A stretch of 64,000 bases of DNA from Lachnospiraceae bacterium (GCA_015057405.1 SVEK01000002.1:62001-126000), one strand, 5' to 3'. Shown: positions 45,680 to 55,494, numbered from the stretch's first letter. Notes: generated by a model from the letters alone, not told the origin. Numbers and translations: made by a program.

Positions 45680-48016
45680 CTATAATTTTGTGAATTTTGC
45701 AAATGAAGCTTTCATTTTACGAACTCCAAAATTATCAAACTCAACACTTACATCATAGTCATTACCATTAGGTGTTATAGCCAATATAGTTCCGCATCCA
45801 AACTTAATATGTTTTACTTTATCACCAAGTTCATATTCCAAGACAAATCCACCCGAAGAAGTATTCTTACTACCCTTGGAAATATATGGATTATTAGTAA
45901 AAAGATTAGTCGATCGGCCATTATTATCCCGGTCACGATAAGAAGTATAATTATCTTTCGGTATAACTGACGAAGAACCGGAAAATGAAGTATTATCTCT
46001 TTTTACATTACGTCTGTAATCATCCGAAACAGATTCGGTAATAAGATACCTTGGAATCTCACTAATAAATCTTGAAGGCGGATTATATTGTATATCTCCA
46101 TTTTTAAGACGTTTATTAGCACTGGATATAGAAAGTTTTTCCATGGCACGTGTTATTCCAACATAACATAATCTACGTTCTTCCTCTATGTCATAAGGAT
46201 CATTTGAATATAGGGCCATAGCTGACGGGAACAGATTTTCCTCCATACCGCATAAATACACATAAGGAAATTCCAATCCTTTTGCACTATGAAGTGTCAT
46301 TAACAATACAACGTCTGCATCTTCATCGACAGAATCTATATCCGCAACAAGTGCAACATTCTCAAGGAATTCAGACAGAAGAGAAGATGTGTTACCATTT
46401 TCCGGAATTTCAGCAGAATCTTCAAAAGTAACAGCTTTGTTAATAAGTTCTTCAATATTTTCTATACGTGCATTAGCTTCATCAGTTCCTTCTTCTTTTA
46501 AAGCACTTAAATAACCGGTATCATCAAGAATTGCTTTGATAAGATTAACTATACTGCAACCATCTACCGCAAGCATGGCTCTGTAATGTTCAATTAAATT
46601 AATAAAAGGCAATAATTTCGGTTTGGCACGACTCACACCGCTAATATAATCAGCTTCAAGAAGCGCTTCATAAAAACTGATATTATGAAATCCGGCAAAT
46701 TCAGCAATATGATTAATTGAAGTTATTCCGATACCTCTCTTAGGTACATTAATAATTCTTTTAACAGCAACATCATCAAGACCATTATCAATTGTTTTAA
46801 GATATGCAAGGATATCCTTAATCTCTTTTCTTGAATAGAAATTAAGCCCCCCAACTATTTTGTACGGAATATTCATGTTAATAAATGCTTCCTCAATTAC
46901 TCGAGACTGGGCATTAGTTCTATATAATACAGCATGCTTACAATAAGCTACACCGTTATTAATATTACTGCGAATAGAAGCAGCAATCCCATTAGCTTCT
47001 TCATAATCAGTCATATATCGCGTATAACTGATAGGGGTCCCCTCGCCTTTTGAACACCATAATTTTTTTGACTTTCTTTTAGAATTATTACCAATAACTT
47101 CATTGGCCGCATCAAGTATGGTTTGGGTTGAACGATAATTTTGTTCAAGTTTGATTACTTTTGCATCAGGGAATACCTTTTCGAAATTAAGAATATTATA
47201 AATATTAGCTCCTCTAAACTTATAAATTGACTGGTCATCATCACCAACAACACACAAATTATGTTCCCCAATAGCATTATCTGCGTCGGCCATAAGTCTT
47301 AACAACTCAAACTGCGCAGTATTAGTATCCTGATACTCATCGACCAATATATATCGGAATCTCATTTTATAATAATTGAGAGCTTCTTTATCAGCACGAA
47401 AAAGCTCAACCGTTTTCATAATAAGATCGTCAAAATCAAGTGCATTACTATTCTTAAGTCTTTCCTGATATGCCGTATAAAGCTTGGCGTATTTACTCTC
47501 ATTATAATCATCAAAAGCTTCTTCCGCGTACTGTTCAGGTGTAATAAGTTCATTTTTTTTAGAAGAAATAACCGCTAAAGCCTTTCTTTCGTTAATAATC
47601 TTAGAATCATAATTAAATTGCTTCAGAAGTTCTTTCATAACAACCTTCTGATCATCCGTATCATATATTGAAAAGTTTCTTTTATAACCAAGTGATTCAA
47701 TAAAACGTCTGAGAATACGAACACATGTAGAGTGAAAAGTGCTAACCCAAACATTCTCAGCACCATAACCAACAATATCATTAACACGTTCACGCATCTC
47801 TTTTGCCGCCTTATTGGTAAATGTAACAGCTATGATATTCCATGGTTCAACATGCTCAGTACTTATTAGATGTGCAATTCTGTGAGTAAGAACCCTTGTT
47901 TTACCCGAACCGGCTCCTGCAAGAATCAATAAAGGACCTTTAGTATGCTGCACAGCCTCTAATTGCATATTATTAAGATTGTCATATATTAAAGTGTTAT
48001 GTATATAATTTTCCAT
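45680..48016 (-). CDS. pcrA: ATP-dependent DNA helicase PcrA (UvrD)
   Basis: This 778-aa superfamily 1A 3'-5' helicase works in nucleotide excision repair and clearing stalled forks. It has Walker A ILAGAGSGKTRVL, DEYQDTN (motif II), GDDDQSIYKFRG (III), NYRSTQTILDAAN (IV), TLHSAKGLEFPYVYL (V) and ERRLCYVGITRA (VI). A variable region and a C-terminal PcrA tail domain (YELGDKVKHIKFGCGTIL) finish it. GGGAGG lies 15 bp before the ATG, so the start is a little uncertain. Its promoter contains a LexA-like box. Confidence 0.95.
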   Translation of the reverse strand: MENYIHNTLIYDNLNNMQLEAVQHTKGPLLILAGAGSGKTRVLTHRIAHLISTEHVEPWNIIAVTFTNKAAKEMRERVNDIVGYGAENVWVSTFHSTCVRILRRFIESLGYKRNFSIYDTDDQKVVMKELLKQFNYDSKIINERKALAVISSKKNELITPEQYAEEAFDDYNESKYAKLYTAYQERLKNSNALDFDDLIMKTVELFRADKEALNYYKMRFRYILVDEYQDTNTAQFELLRLMADADNAIGEHNLCVVGDDDQSIYKFRGANIYNILNFEKVFPDAKVIKLEQNYRSTQTILDAANEVIGNNSKRKSKKLWCSKGEGTPISYTRYMTDYEEANGIAASIRSNINNGVAYCKHAVLYRTNAQSRVIEEAFINMNIPYKIVGGLNFYSRKEIKDILAYLKTIDNGLDDVAVKRIINVPKRGIGITSINHIAEFAGFHNISFYEALLEADYISGVSRAKPKLLPFINLIEHYRAMLAVDGCSIVNLIKAILDDTGYLSALKEEGTDEANARIENIEELINKAVTFEDSAEIPENGNTSSLLSEFLENVALVADIDSVDEDADVVLLMTLHSAKGLEFPYVYLCGMEENLFPSAMALYSNDPYDIEEERRLCYVGITRAMEKLSISSANKRLKNGDIQYNPPSRFISEIPRYLITESVSDDYRRNVKRDNTSFSGSSSVIPKDNYTSYRDRDNNGRSTNLFTNNPYISKGSKNTSSGGFVLEYELGDKVKHIKFGCGTILAITPNGNDYDVSVEFDNFGVRKMKASFAKFTKL

Positions 48017-48073
48017 AAGAATACCACATATCCTCCCTAAATTAACATCATACTAATAAATTATTTACATATC

Positions 48074-48102
48074 ATTATAGCAAACATATGTTCACATTTC
48101 AA
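48074..48102 (-). promoter_or_regulatory. Promoter of pcrA
   Basis: Minus-strand TTGAAA (48102-48097), a 17-bp spacer and a perfect TATAAT (48079-48074) lie 58-86 bp before the pcrA ATG. Confidence 0.7.
48081..48094 (-). promoter_or_regulatory. LexA-box-like operator in the pcrA promoter spacer
   Basis: CAAACATATGTTCA (plus strand; TGAACATATGTTTG on the coding strand) matches CGAAC-N4-GTTCG at 8 of 10 defined positions. It falls entirely between the -35 and -10 elements, a typical repressor position. Confidence 0.55.
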
Positions 48103-48152
48103 TGATAAATTATGAAACTACGCCTAACAACCACAAATTACTGCAAACAAAA

Positions 48153-48623
48153 CTACAAACGCACATCCACGTTATTACCAAGCAAACCCAGTACATCTAT
48201 ACTTTTTTTGTTTTTGTCATAGGGATTAGATTCATTATACTTAATCTGAGTAGTTGTTTCACCACCGGAAACATAGGATCTGCCACATTCAGGACATACA
48301 GAAGTATTCAGCGTAACACTCGCCCTAATAACACGGCCATTATTCATTGCAGCCTTAGAATATGCATTGCTGACATGCTCATGCTCATGAGAAGCAACTC
48401 TTGCCGCAGAAGAACCGGGAGAGATATGGGCAGGCGCTTTAAATGAAACCATCTCATCAGAACCATCCTGATACTTCCTGTTAGCACAGGTTTCACATTC
48501 TATCTGTCCTGATTTTACCATAGATGATATGGTTGCTTTATCAAATCCAAGACTTTTAGCCTGACCGATAGAGTTAGGAAAATATCCGTTATTCAAATAT
48601 GGACTTAATCCCGCTATCTGCAT
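48153..48623 (-). CDS. Putative metalloprotease-like protein (HEHEH, two CxxC)
   Basis: This 156-aa protein has an HExxH motif written HEHEH at residues 79-83 (VASHEHEHVSNAYSKAA), with CETC (43-46) and CPEC (110-113) as two CxxC pairs that could bind a metal. A Gly/Ser-rich N-terminus and an Asn/Lys-rich tail flank this core. The HEHEHV pattern recalls SprA-related putative metallopeptidases (Pfam PF12118), to which I tentatively compare it. It has no signal peptide. GAGGAGG precedes the ATG by 7 bp. It lies upstream of pcrA on the same strand but pcrA has its own promoter. Confidence 0.7.
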   Translation of the reverse strand: MQIAGLSPYLNNGYFPNSIGQAKSLGFDKATISSMVKSGQIECETCANRKYQDGSDEMVSFKAPAHISPGSSAARVASHEHEHVSNAYSKAAMNNGRVIRASVTLNTSVCPECGRSYVSGGETTTQIKYNESNPYDKNKKSIDVLGLLGNNVDVRL

Positions 48624-48816
48624 AACAATTCCTCCTCATACTAATTACTGTCACATAAAACATTGCCTGCAAATTACATAGTATATGCTGATAAAACAGA
48701 ATATTTCTAATAAAATTATATCACAGTTTGAGAAAAGGGTAAATATATGTTATAGTACATAAGACATTAGAAATGATAACAATAAAACTATTATATAAAA
48801 CAATAACTTTATCACA

Positions 48817-48845
48817 TTTTGGTTTTTAAAACCCAAAGCTATAAT
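48817..48845 (+). promoter_or_regulatory. Promoter candidate for the radical SAM gene, with inverted repeat
   Basis: TATAAT (48840-48845) lies 37 bp before the start codon. Upstream, GGTTTTTAAAACC (48821-48833) forms a short inverted repeat inside the -35/spacer region, so the -35 is not clear (TTTTGG or TTGGTT). Confidence 0.4.
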
Positions 48846-48881
48846 ATCATATTTTTATAAACCATTTCAGGAGGAATTAAC

Positions 48882-50738
48882 ATGATTCAACCGGCATTAA
48901 GCAAAAAGATACTCATGTCAGTGGAAAAACCGGCAAGATATATAGGTAACGAGATTAACATGGTAAAAAAAGACCCTGATAATATTGATATAAGATTTTG
49001 TATGTGTTTTCCTGACGTATATGAAATAGGCATGTCCCATCTGGGAATCCAAATTCTGTATGATATGTTTAACAAAAGAGAAGACACCTATTGCGAGCGT
49101 GTTTATTCGCCATGGCCTGATATGGACGCAGTTCTAAGGCAAGAAAACATTCCTTTATTTGCATTAGAATCTCAACAACCGGTAAAAGATTTTGATTTTC
49201 TTGGCATAACATTACAGTATGAAATGTGTTATACAAACGTACTTCAGATTTTGGAATTATCACAAATACCTATCTTTGAAAAAGACAGAAATGATGATTC
49301 ACCAATAGTTATAGGCGGAGGACCATGCACTTATAATCCGGAACCGTTAGCAGACTTCTTTGATATCTTTTATATTGGCGAAGGCGAAACTTCTTATGCC
49401 GAACTTCTTGACTTATATAAAAAACATCGGGCTAATAACTATAGTCGAAAAGAGTTTTTAAAAGAAGCAGCAAAGATTGAGGGATTATATGTACCTGCTT
49501 TATATGACGTTACTTATAATGATGACAATACCATATCTTCATTTGAACCAAATGTGTCTGATATACCAACTAAAATTGTCAAACAAGTAGCAACGGATTT
49601 GGAAGAGTATTATCCGCAAAAACCTGTCGTACCGTATATAAAAGTAACTCAGGACCGTTCCGTACTTGAAATTATGCGGGGCTGTATAAGAGGATGCAGA
49701 TTCTGTCAGGCAGGTATGATATACAGACCACTTAGACAGCGTAATCTTGATTACTTGAAAAATATGGCAACTAAGATGATTGAATCAACAGGTCACGAAG
49801 AAATTTCACTAAGTTCTCTTAGTTCCAGCGATTATAATTGTCTCAAAGAGCTTGTTTATTATCTTATTGATGAATGTACCGAAAGAAAAGTTAATATTTC
49901 TTTACCTTCCCTTAGAATAGATGCATTTTCGCTGGATGTTATGGGTAAAGTTCAGGATATTAGAAAAAGCAGCCTGACATTCGCACCGGAAGCAGGTTCA
50001 CAGCGAATGAGAGATGTTATTAATAAAGGGTTGACAAGAGATGTTATTCTTAAAGGTGCCACCGATGCATTCCAAAGCGGATGGAACAGAGTGAAGCTGT
50101 ACTTTATGATGGGACTTCCTACAGAAACATATGAAGATATAGAAGAAATTGCTATTCTTGCAAATGATATAGCTGCCGCTTATTACGAAGCCGTACCAAA
50201 AGAAAACAGAAAAGGACGTGTTGATATTGTTGTCAGCACATCATTATTTGTGCCGAAACCATTCACACCATTTCAGTGGTGTTCAATGAATATTGCAGAG
50301 GAATTCACAGACAAACGCAAATTTTTAACAAAAAAAGTAAGCGAACAACTTAACCAAAGAAGTATAAAATATAATTGTCATGATTCTGTTGTATCTGTTA
50401 TTGAAGGCGTATTTGCAAGAGGTGACAGAAGATGCGGACAAGTTATATATAACGCATATAAAAAAGGGTGTATATTTGATTCCTGGACAGAGTACTTTGA
50501 CAGCAAAAAATGGGAAGAAGCATTTGCCGAAGCCGGAATCGATCCGTTATTTTATACAAACAGAGAACGGGATTACGATGAGATACTTCCTTGGGACTTT
50601 ATTGATATAGGTGTAACAAGGGAATTTCTAATGAAAGAACACAAACGTTCAAAAGAAGCAATTGTAACTCCAAATTGTCGTATGCAATGCTCGGGTTGCG
50701 GAGCTGCCAAGTACCTTGAAGGAGGTTGTAATCCATAA
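48882..50738 (+). CDS. B12-binding-type radical SAM protein (TIGR03960 family)
   Basis: This 618-aa protein has an N-terminal cobalamin-binding-like region (FCMCFPDVYEIGMSHLG..ILYDMFN, about 35-180), then the radical SAM triad IMRGCIRGCRFCQAG (about 265-279). It ends with two cysteine groups (CRMQCSGCGA near 600). It and the next gene match the pair TIGR03960/TIGR03936, which occurs in many Clostridia next to ribonuclease G and the L21 locus; the substrate is unknown. GGAGG precedes the ATG. The stop overlaps the next gene by one base. Confidence 0.93.
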   Translation: MIQPALSKKILMSVEKPARYIGNEINMVKKDPDNIDIRFCMCFPDVYEIGMSHLGIQILYDMFNKREDTYCERVYSPWPDMDAVLRQENIPLFALESQQPVKDFDFLGITLQYEMCYTNVLQILELSQIPIFEKDRNDDSPIVIGGGPCTYNPEPLADFFDIFYIGEGETSYAELLDLYKKHRANNYSRKEFLKEAAKIEGLYVPALYDVTYNDDNTISSFEPNVSDIPTKIVKQVATDLEEYYPQKPVVPYIKVTQDRSVLEIMRGCIRGCRFCQAGMIYRPLRQRNLDYLKNMATKMIESTGHEEISLSSLSSSDYNCLKELVYYLIDECTERKVNISLPSLRIDAFSLDVMGKVQDIRKSSLTFAPEAGSQRMRDVINKGLTRDVILKGATDAFQSGWNRVKLYFMMGLPTETYEDIEEIAILANDIAAAYYEAVPKENRKGRVDIVVSTSLFVPKPFTPFQWCSMNIAEEFTDKRKFLTKKVSEQLNQRSIKYNCHDSVVSVIEGVFARGDRRCGQVIYNAYKKGCIFDSWTEYFDSKKWEEAFAEAGIDPLFYTNRERDYDEILPWDFIDIGVTREFLMKEHKRSKEAIVTPNCRMQCSGCGAAKYLEGGCNP

Positions 50739-51514
50739 TGAAAATCAGAATGAGATTTATAAAAAGAGGTCCTATCCAATACATCGGACATCTTGATTTA
50801 ATGAGATATTTTCAGAAAGTATTCAGAAGATGCGGCCTTGATGTAACATATTCTCAGGGATTTAATCCTCATCAGATATTATCCTTTGCTTCTCCATTAG
50901 GAGTCGGATTAACAAGCATAGGAGAGTATCTTGATGCAACAATTAATTCTCTTTGCGTTATTAATGAAGAAGAAAAAACTGAATTAACACCTGACGAGTG
51001 GATTAATAGAATAAATGAACACTCTAATGATATGGTAATATTAACTTCATTTAACATTCTGTCAGATGATGCAAAACCATCTATGTCACTTCTTCAAGGT
51101 GCAACTTATGCAGTTAGTTTTAATGATACAAATACAGATGATATAGCCGGGTATTTCAAAAAAAACAAGCAGATAATATATACAAAAATGACAAAAAAAT
51201 CAACAAAAGAAATAAACCTTAAAGACGGTATTTACATCGTTAGCAGTGACAAAAATGAATTTTATGATAAACTCAATCAAATTGCATGTACTGATTCAGA
51301 ATATGAGCTTAACAATATTGAACTTGTAACTGACACCAATAAAAAAGATATACTTTATATCTTTTGTGCGGCAGGCAGTTCTCTTAATATTAAACCTGAA
51401 ATGCTTATAGACGCATATTGTAACGATACAAACATACAATATGATGATTATGATGTCATAAGACTTGATATGTATACACAAAATGAAAAAGAATTCATTT
51501 CCATGTCATTATAA
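50738..51514 (+). CDS. TIGR03936-family radical-SAM-associated protein (DUF2344)
   Basis: This 258-aa protein begins MKIRMRFIKRGPIQYIGHLDLMRYFQKVFRRCGLDVTYSQGFNPHQI, the signature of the DUF2344/TIGR03936 family. It always pairs with the radical SAM protein encoded just upstream, here in a one-base overlap (TAATG). It probably presents or modifies a nucleic acid or ribosomal substrate, but this is unproven. C-terminal half is variable. Confidence 0.92.
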   Translation: MKIRMRFIKRGPIQYIGHLDLMRYFQKVFRRCGLDVTYSQGFNPHQILSFASPLGVGLTSIGEYLDATINSLCVINEEEKTELTPDEWINRINEHSNDMVILTSFNILSDDAKPSMSLLQGATYAVSFNDTNTDDIAGYFKKNKQIIYTKMTKKSTKEINLKDGIYIVSSDKNEFYDKLNQIACTDSEYELNNIELVTDTNKKDILYIFCAAGSSLNIKPEMLIDAYCNDTNIQYDDYDVIRLDMYTQNEKEFISMSL

Positions 51515-51587
51515 AAGCTTATTTATACAATATATTTTCTATTAATCAAGCTAAAATCAGACAATAACGTAAAACAAGGAGCTAATT

Positions 51588-52754
51588 ATGAATCTTATTA
51601 TTACTGAACTTGACAATAAAATACTTTGTGCATGGTATAAAGATAACAAACTAATTCAGGCATCAGTAGATAATAAAAATAACAGTTCATTTGTCGGTAG
51701 TGTGTTTCTTGGGAAAGTAAAAAATATAGTTCCGAATATTAATGCTGTATTTGTTGACATCGGAATAGGTGAAACCTGCTTTTTACAGCTTGATACAAGA
51801 ATCGGAAAATCACCGGCATATATACGAAACGGCGAACCGGTTAAAATCAACAGAGAAGATGAAATAGTTGTCCAACTCGTCCGCGAAGGAATAAAAACGA
51901 AACAACCCCAAGTAACAACCAACATCACATTAGCCGGTCGATATCTAATCAAGACATGCAAAAACAATGTAAGTATTTCATCTAAGATTAAAAATGTTAA
52001 CAAAAGAAAAGCACTTCAAAGTTTGTTTGGAGAAGATACAGGATATATTGTCAGAACCAACGCAGATTCTGCTGATACCGAACTGATACTAGAAGAAAAA
52101 AAATATTTTGATAATATATATAACACAATATACGAAAAAGCTACTCATGCAACAGCATATTCATGTCTTTATCATGCTCCTACAGGATATGAGCTTGCGG
52201 TAAGAGACAGTTATGCTCACGAAATCAAAAAAATAATAACAGACAATCAAACAATTTATGATAATTTGAAAAAATACATGACAGAAACCGGTTCGGAAAT
52301 ACTGGACCGCTTGCATTTTTACGAAGATTCTTATCCGCTAAAATCATTATATGACATACAAAATAAACTTGATGAAGCCATAAAAACTAAAGTCTGGCTT
52401 GATTCCGGTTCATATCTTATTATAGAACCTACAGAAGCATGTACAGTAATTGATGTTAATTCCGGAAAATCAATTGCCGGCAAAGACAAAAAAGAAAATA
52501 CGGCATTTAAGATTAACCTTGAAGCAGCAAAAGAAGTTGCTGCCCAACTTAGACTTCGTAACATTTCAGGAATAATCATAGTTGACTTCATTGATATGGA
52601 AGATGAAGAACATAAAAACCAACTGGTTACTTCCATGCGTGAGTTTGTTGCCAAAGATCCTGTGAAAACAACAGTAGTTGATATAACAAAACTAGGACTC
52701 ATGGAAATAACCAGAAAAAAAACAGGTAAATCATTATACGAACAACTTATTTGA
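51588..52754 (+). CDS. Rne/Rng-family ribonuclease, short form
   Basis: This 388-aa protein belongs to the ribonuclease E/G family: an S1 RNA-binding domain (about 35-115, VGSVFLGKVKNIVPNINAVFVDIG) followed by the RNase H/DNase I-like catalytic core with ACTVIDVNSGKSIAG and IIIVDFIDM, where the two metal-binding aspartates lie. It ends at ITRKKTGKSLYEQLI, before the CPxC Zn-link and small domain of E. coli RNase E/G. AAGGAG precedes the ATG. It follows the radical SAM pair, as in other Clostridia. Confidence 0.9.
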   Translation: MNLIITELDNKILCAWYKDNKLIQASVDNKNNSSFVGSVFLGKVKNIVPNINAVFVDIGIGETCFLQLDTRIGKSPAYIRNGEPVKINREDEIVVQLVREGIKTKQPQVTTNITLAGRYLIKTCKNNVSISSKIKNVNKRKALQSLFGEDTGYIVRTNADSADTELILEEKKYFDNIYNTIYEKATHATAYSCLYHAPTGYELAVRDSYAHEIKKIITDNQTIYDNLKKYMTETGSEILDRLHFYEDSYPLKSLYDIQNKLDEAIKTKVWLDSGSYLIIEPTEACTVIDVNSGKSIAGKDKKENTAFKINLEAAKEVAAQLRLRNISGIIIVDFIDMEDEEHKNQLVTSMREFVAKDPVKTTVVDITKLGLMEITRKKTGKSLYEQLI

Positions 52755-53835
52755 TTATAACACTGTATTCATACATTTTTTTAACAATCTCATAATCCAC
52801 TTCATAAGGACAACTTGCTACCTTTGACTTATTGCTGATTACAAATTCTATACAATCATGTAAATCCGCTTCAGGAATTGTTATTGTTTCGGTTACACTA
52901 CGAATAAAGTTTCTAAGTTCATCACAAGAACTCATTCCTAGTGTTTCAAGCACATATTTTTGCTCATTATTATCTGAATACATTATATAAGCAGCAAGAA
53001 ATGCTCCTACAGCTACACCATGAGGAATGCTATCCTGATACGTGAAATGATAACTCATTCTGTGGGGAAGAGATGTTCCTGTATGTGAAATTGCCATACC
53101 TGCTATTGCAGAAGCAAGAATAAGTTCTTCGTATTGTTTTGCAGTAAATGAATCATTCTTAATATATGAAGTAATATTACGCCACATTCTGAGACCTTTT
53201 TCCGAAAACATTCGACTTAATGTAGTAGCCTTACTGTGTATATAACTTTCAATCAAATGTCCCAAAGCATCAACAGCAGTATTACGTATAATATTTACCG
53301 GAGCTGCTTCAAGATAGACAGGGTCTACAAGTGCAAGAGCAGGATATATCTTGTGAGGAATACTGGATTTCGTTTTCTGAATATGATTGGTCAGTACAGA
53401 ATAAGGAGTAATCTCCGAGCCGGTTCCACAGGTTGTCGGAACAGTAACTACAGGAAGATAATCTGCTTTTATTCCGTTATAAAGTAAAGAACTGTCCGAA
53501 CCTATATTGGCAAGCATCAAAGAAACTGCTTTTGAGGCATCAAGAGGCGACCCACCACCTATTCCTATTACAAAATCAGGTGCAAAGTCACCGCAATATG
53601 CAACTGCTTCCATCACATTTTCCACAGACGGATTTTCTTCAACATTGTCAAATATCTTAAATTCAATACTATATTTTTTCAAAACATTAACAATGTCATC
53701 CAAAGAACCGTTTCTTTTAGACGAACTTTTACCGGTAATAATATAAGCTGCCTTACCAAAAGACGCAATATCACCGGCATGAGCCAAAATACAATCACTT
53801 TCACAATACAAACTTGTTGGTAAATTATAAAACAT
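52747..53835 (-). CDS. Iron-containing alcohol dehydrogenase
   Basis: This 362-aa protein is a group III Fe-ADH with the NAD-binding GIGGGSPLDASKA, the CGTGSEIT stretch and the metal-binding histidines in ISHTGTSLPHRMSYHFTYQDSIPHG. Substrate and direction (butanol, glycerol or other) cannot be assigned. AGGAGG precedes the ATG; it is divergent from the TraX gene. Its 3' end overlaps the Rng gene by 8 bp. Confidence 0.93.
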   Translation of the reverse strand: MFYNLPTSLYCESDCILAHAGDIASFGKAAYIITGKSSSKRNGSLDDIVNVLKKYSIEFKIFDNVEENPSVENVMEAVAYCGDFAPDFVIGIGGGSPLDASKAVSLMLANIGSDSSLLYNGIKADYLPVVTVPTTCGTGSEITPYSVLTNHIQKTKSSIPHKIYPALALVDPVYLEAAPVNIIRNTAVDALGHLIESYIHSKATTLSRMFSEKGLRMWRNITSYIKNDSFTAKQYEELILASAIAGMAISHTGTSLPHRMSYHFTYQDSIPHGVAVGAFLAAYIMYSDNNEQKYVLETLGMSSCDELRNFIRSVTETITIPEADLHDCIEFVISNKSKVASCPYEVDYEIVKKMYEYSVIIK

Positions 53836-53932
53836 GGAATACCTCCTTTTATATACACAGAAAAAATGTTACAATTAAATTTAGTATGATTTATTATATA
53901 TCATATCAAATAAAATAAAAAGGAATATTTAC

Positions 53933-54610
53933 ATGACTTCATTTAATATAAAAATATTACACGGAACTTCATTAAAAATAATTGCTATGTTGTCTATGTT
54001 TGTTGACCATAGTGCTGTAATTTTTGTTGATTCAACAAAATATCCGCACGTTTATGAAATAATGCGAACATTCGGAAGACTAGCTTTTCCTATCTTTTGT
54101 TTTCTGATTGTTGAAGGATATTATCACACACATAATGTCAAAAAATATTTAGGACGTTTATTATTATTTGCTATTATTTCAGAAATACCATTTGATCTAA
54201 TGGTTGCATCTGTTCCGGGAACCCACTTCGGACATCAAAATGTGTTTTTTACATTATTCTTAGGATTACTAACTGTATGTTGTATAGATGCAAACAGAAA
54301 AAATGTTTATATGAATTTTATTTCAATAATAATATCCTGTCTAACGGCATATTTCTTAAAAGCAGATTATTCTTATTACGGAATACTGCAGATACTATTT
54401 TTTTATTATATGAAAAATATGCCTTTATACAGAATCCTGGGAATCGGAATGCTTAATATGTATATGGGACAACCTTTTGGTGTTGTAGCTTTACTGTTTA
54501 TCGAACTATATAACGGTAAAAGAGGCTTTAATATTAAATATCTGACATATTTATTTTATCCGATACATTTATTAGTTTTATATTCAATAAAAATATATTT
54601 TTTCTCATAA
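53933..54610 (+). CDS. TraX-like membrane protein
   Basis: This 225-aa protein has six or seven hydrophobic helices and the TraX signature: LKIIAMLSMFVDHSAVI at the start and FGRLAFPIFCFLIVEGYYHTHNVKKY. TraX acetylates F-pilin in E. coli; chromosomal relatives in Firmicutes have no proven role and may be acyltransferases. No conjugation gene is nearby, so it is not a sign of a mobile element. Confidence 0.88.
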   Translation: MTSFNIKILHGTSLKIIAMLSMFVDHSAVIFVDSTKYPHVYEIMRTFGRLAFPIFCFLIVEGYYHTHNVKKYLGRLLLFAIISEIPFDLMVASVPGTHFGHQNVFFTLFLGLLTVCCIDANRKNVYMNFISIIISCLTAYFLKADYSYYGILQILFFYYMKNMPLYRILGIGMLNMYMGQPFGVVALLFIELYNGKRGFNIKYLTYLFYPIHLLVLYSIKIYFFS

Positions 54611-54644
54611 AAAATCAAAATATGACAAAATGAAAGGATTAATC

Positions 54645-55460
54645 ATGAAAAAAATATCCTGTACCAATTATGAATACACATCTCAAAAAATCGGAAATGC
54701 ATTTGATGGATTCAAAATTACTGTCCTTTCCGACCTTCATGCAGTAGATTTAGGGAATAATAACGAAGACTTATACAACAAAATAAAAGAAATATCACCC
54801 GATATAATTATTACTGCAGGAGATATGGTGAGTTCTAACGGCAAAAATTTCAATACAGTCATAAGCCTGTTTGAAAGATTAATTGAAATATGCCCTATTT
54901 ATTACGGAATAGGGAATCATGAACTCAAGTTATCAATAAACGATAAAACAACAAAAAAATTCAAATATTACAAAAGACAACTCCGCAAAATGGGAGTTAA
55001 GATACTTAACAATCGTTCAATACGCCTTAGAATCGGTGAAAAAGTTCTTAGGATTTCAGGTGTTAATATAGAAAAGAAGTTTTACTCAAAGTTTTATAAC
55101 AAATCAATTATGCCATCGGATTACATTAACAGCCTGTTAAAACCATGTAACAATAACCGAATCGAACTTCTTATTGCGCATAATCCTGATTATTTTGATA
55201 ATTATGTAAGTTGGGGTGCCGATATAGTATTATCCGGTCATATACATGGCGGCCTTGTTGTTCTACCAATATTAGGAGGTGTTATTGCACCATCTCTACG
55301 ATTATTTCCATACTATGACTATGGATGCTTTGCCAATAAAGATTCAATGCTGTATCTTTCAAGAGGTCTTGGGGCCCACACTATTCCTATAAGATTATTT
55401 AATCCACCGGAGATTATGACTGTAACCCTTAGAAATTCTTATAAAAACACTATCGATTGA
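54645..55460 (+). CDS. Calcineurin-like metallophosphoesterase (YkuE/YaeI type)
   Basis: This 271-aa protein has the binuclear metal motifs in order: LSDLHAVD, TAGDMV, YGIGNHEL, IAHNPDYFDNY and LSGHIHGGLVVLP, with a C-terminal GLGAHTIPIRLFNPPEI. It lacks an evident signal peptide. The ATG at 54645 is chosen since AAAGGA precedes it; the ATG at 54630 is in frame but has no site. Substrate unknown; relatives in B. subtilis are cell-wall associated. Confidence 0.9.
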   Translation: MKKISCTNYEYTSQKIGNAFDGFKITVLSDLHAVDLGNNNEDLYNKIKEISPDIIITAGDMVSSNGKNFNTVISLFERLIEICPIYYGIGNHELKLSINDKTTKKFKYYKRQLRKMGVKILNNRSIRLRIGEKVLRISGVNIEKKFYSKFYNKSIMPSDYINSLLKPCNNNRIELLIAHNPDYFDNYVSWGADIVLSGHIHGGLVVLPILGGVIAPSLRLFPYYDYGCFANKDSMLYLSRGLGAHTIPIRLFNPPEIMTVTLRNSYKNTID

Positions 55461-55494
55461 ATGTAACACATACTATTAAAAATTTAAAAACAAC

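Noticed and set aside
53933-54610. TraX gene as evidence of a conjugative element
   Set aside because: No relaxase, type IV secretion, integrase or direct repeats nearby; chromosomal TraX-like genes are common in Firmicutes.
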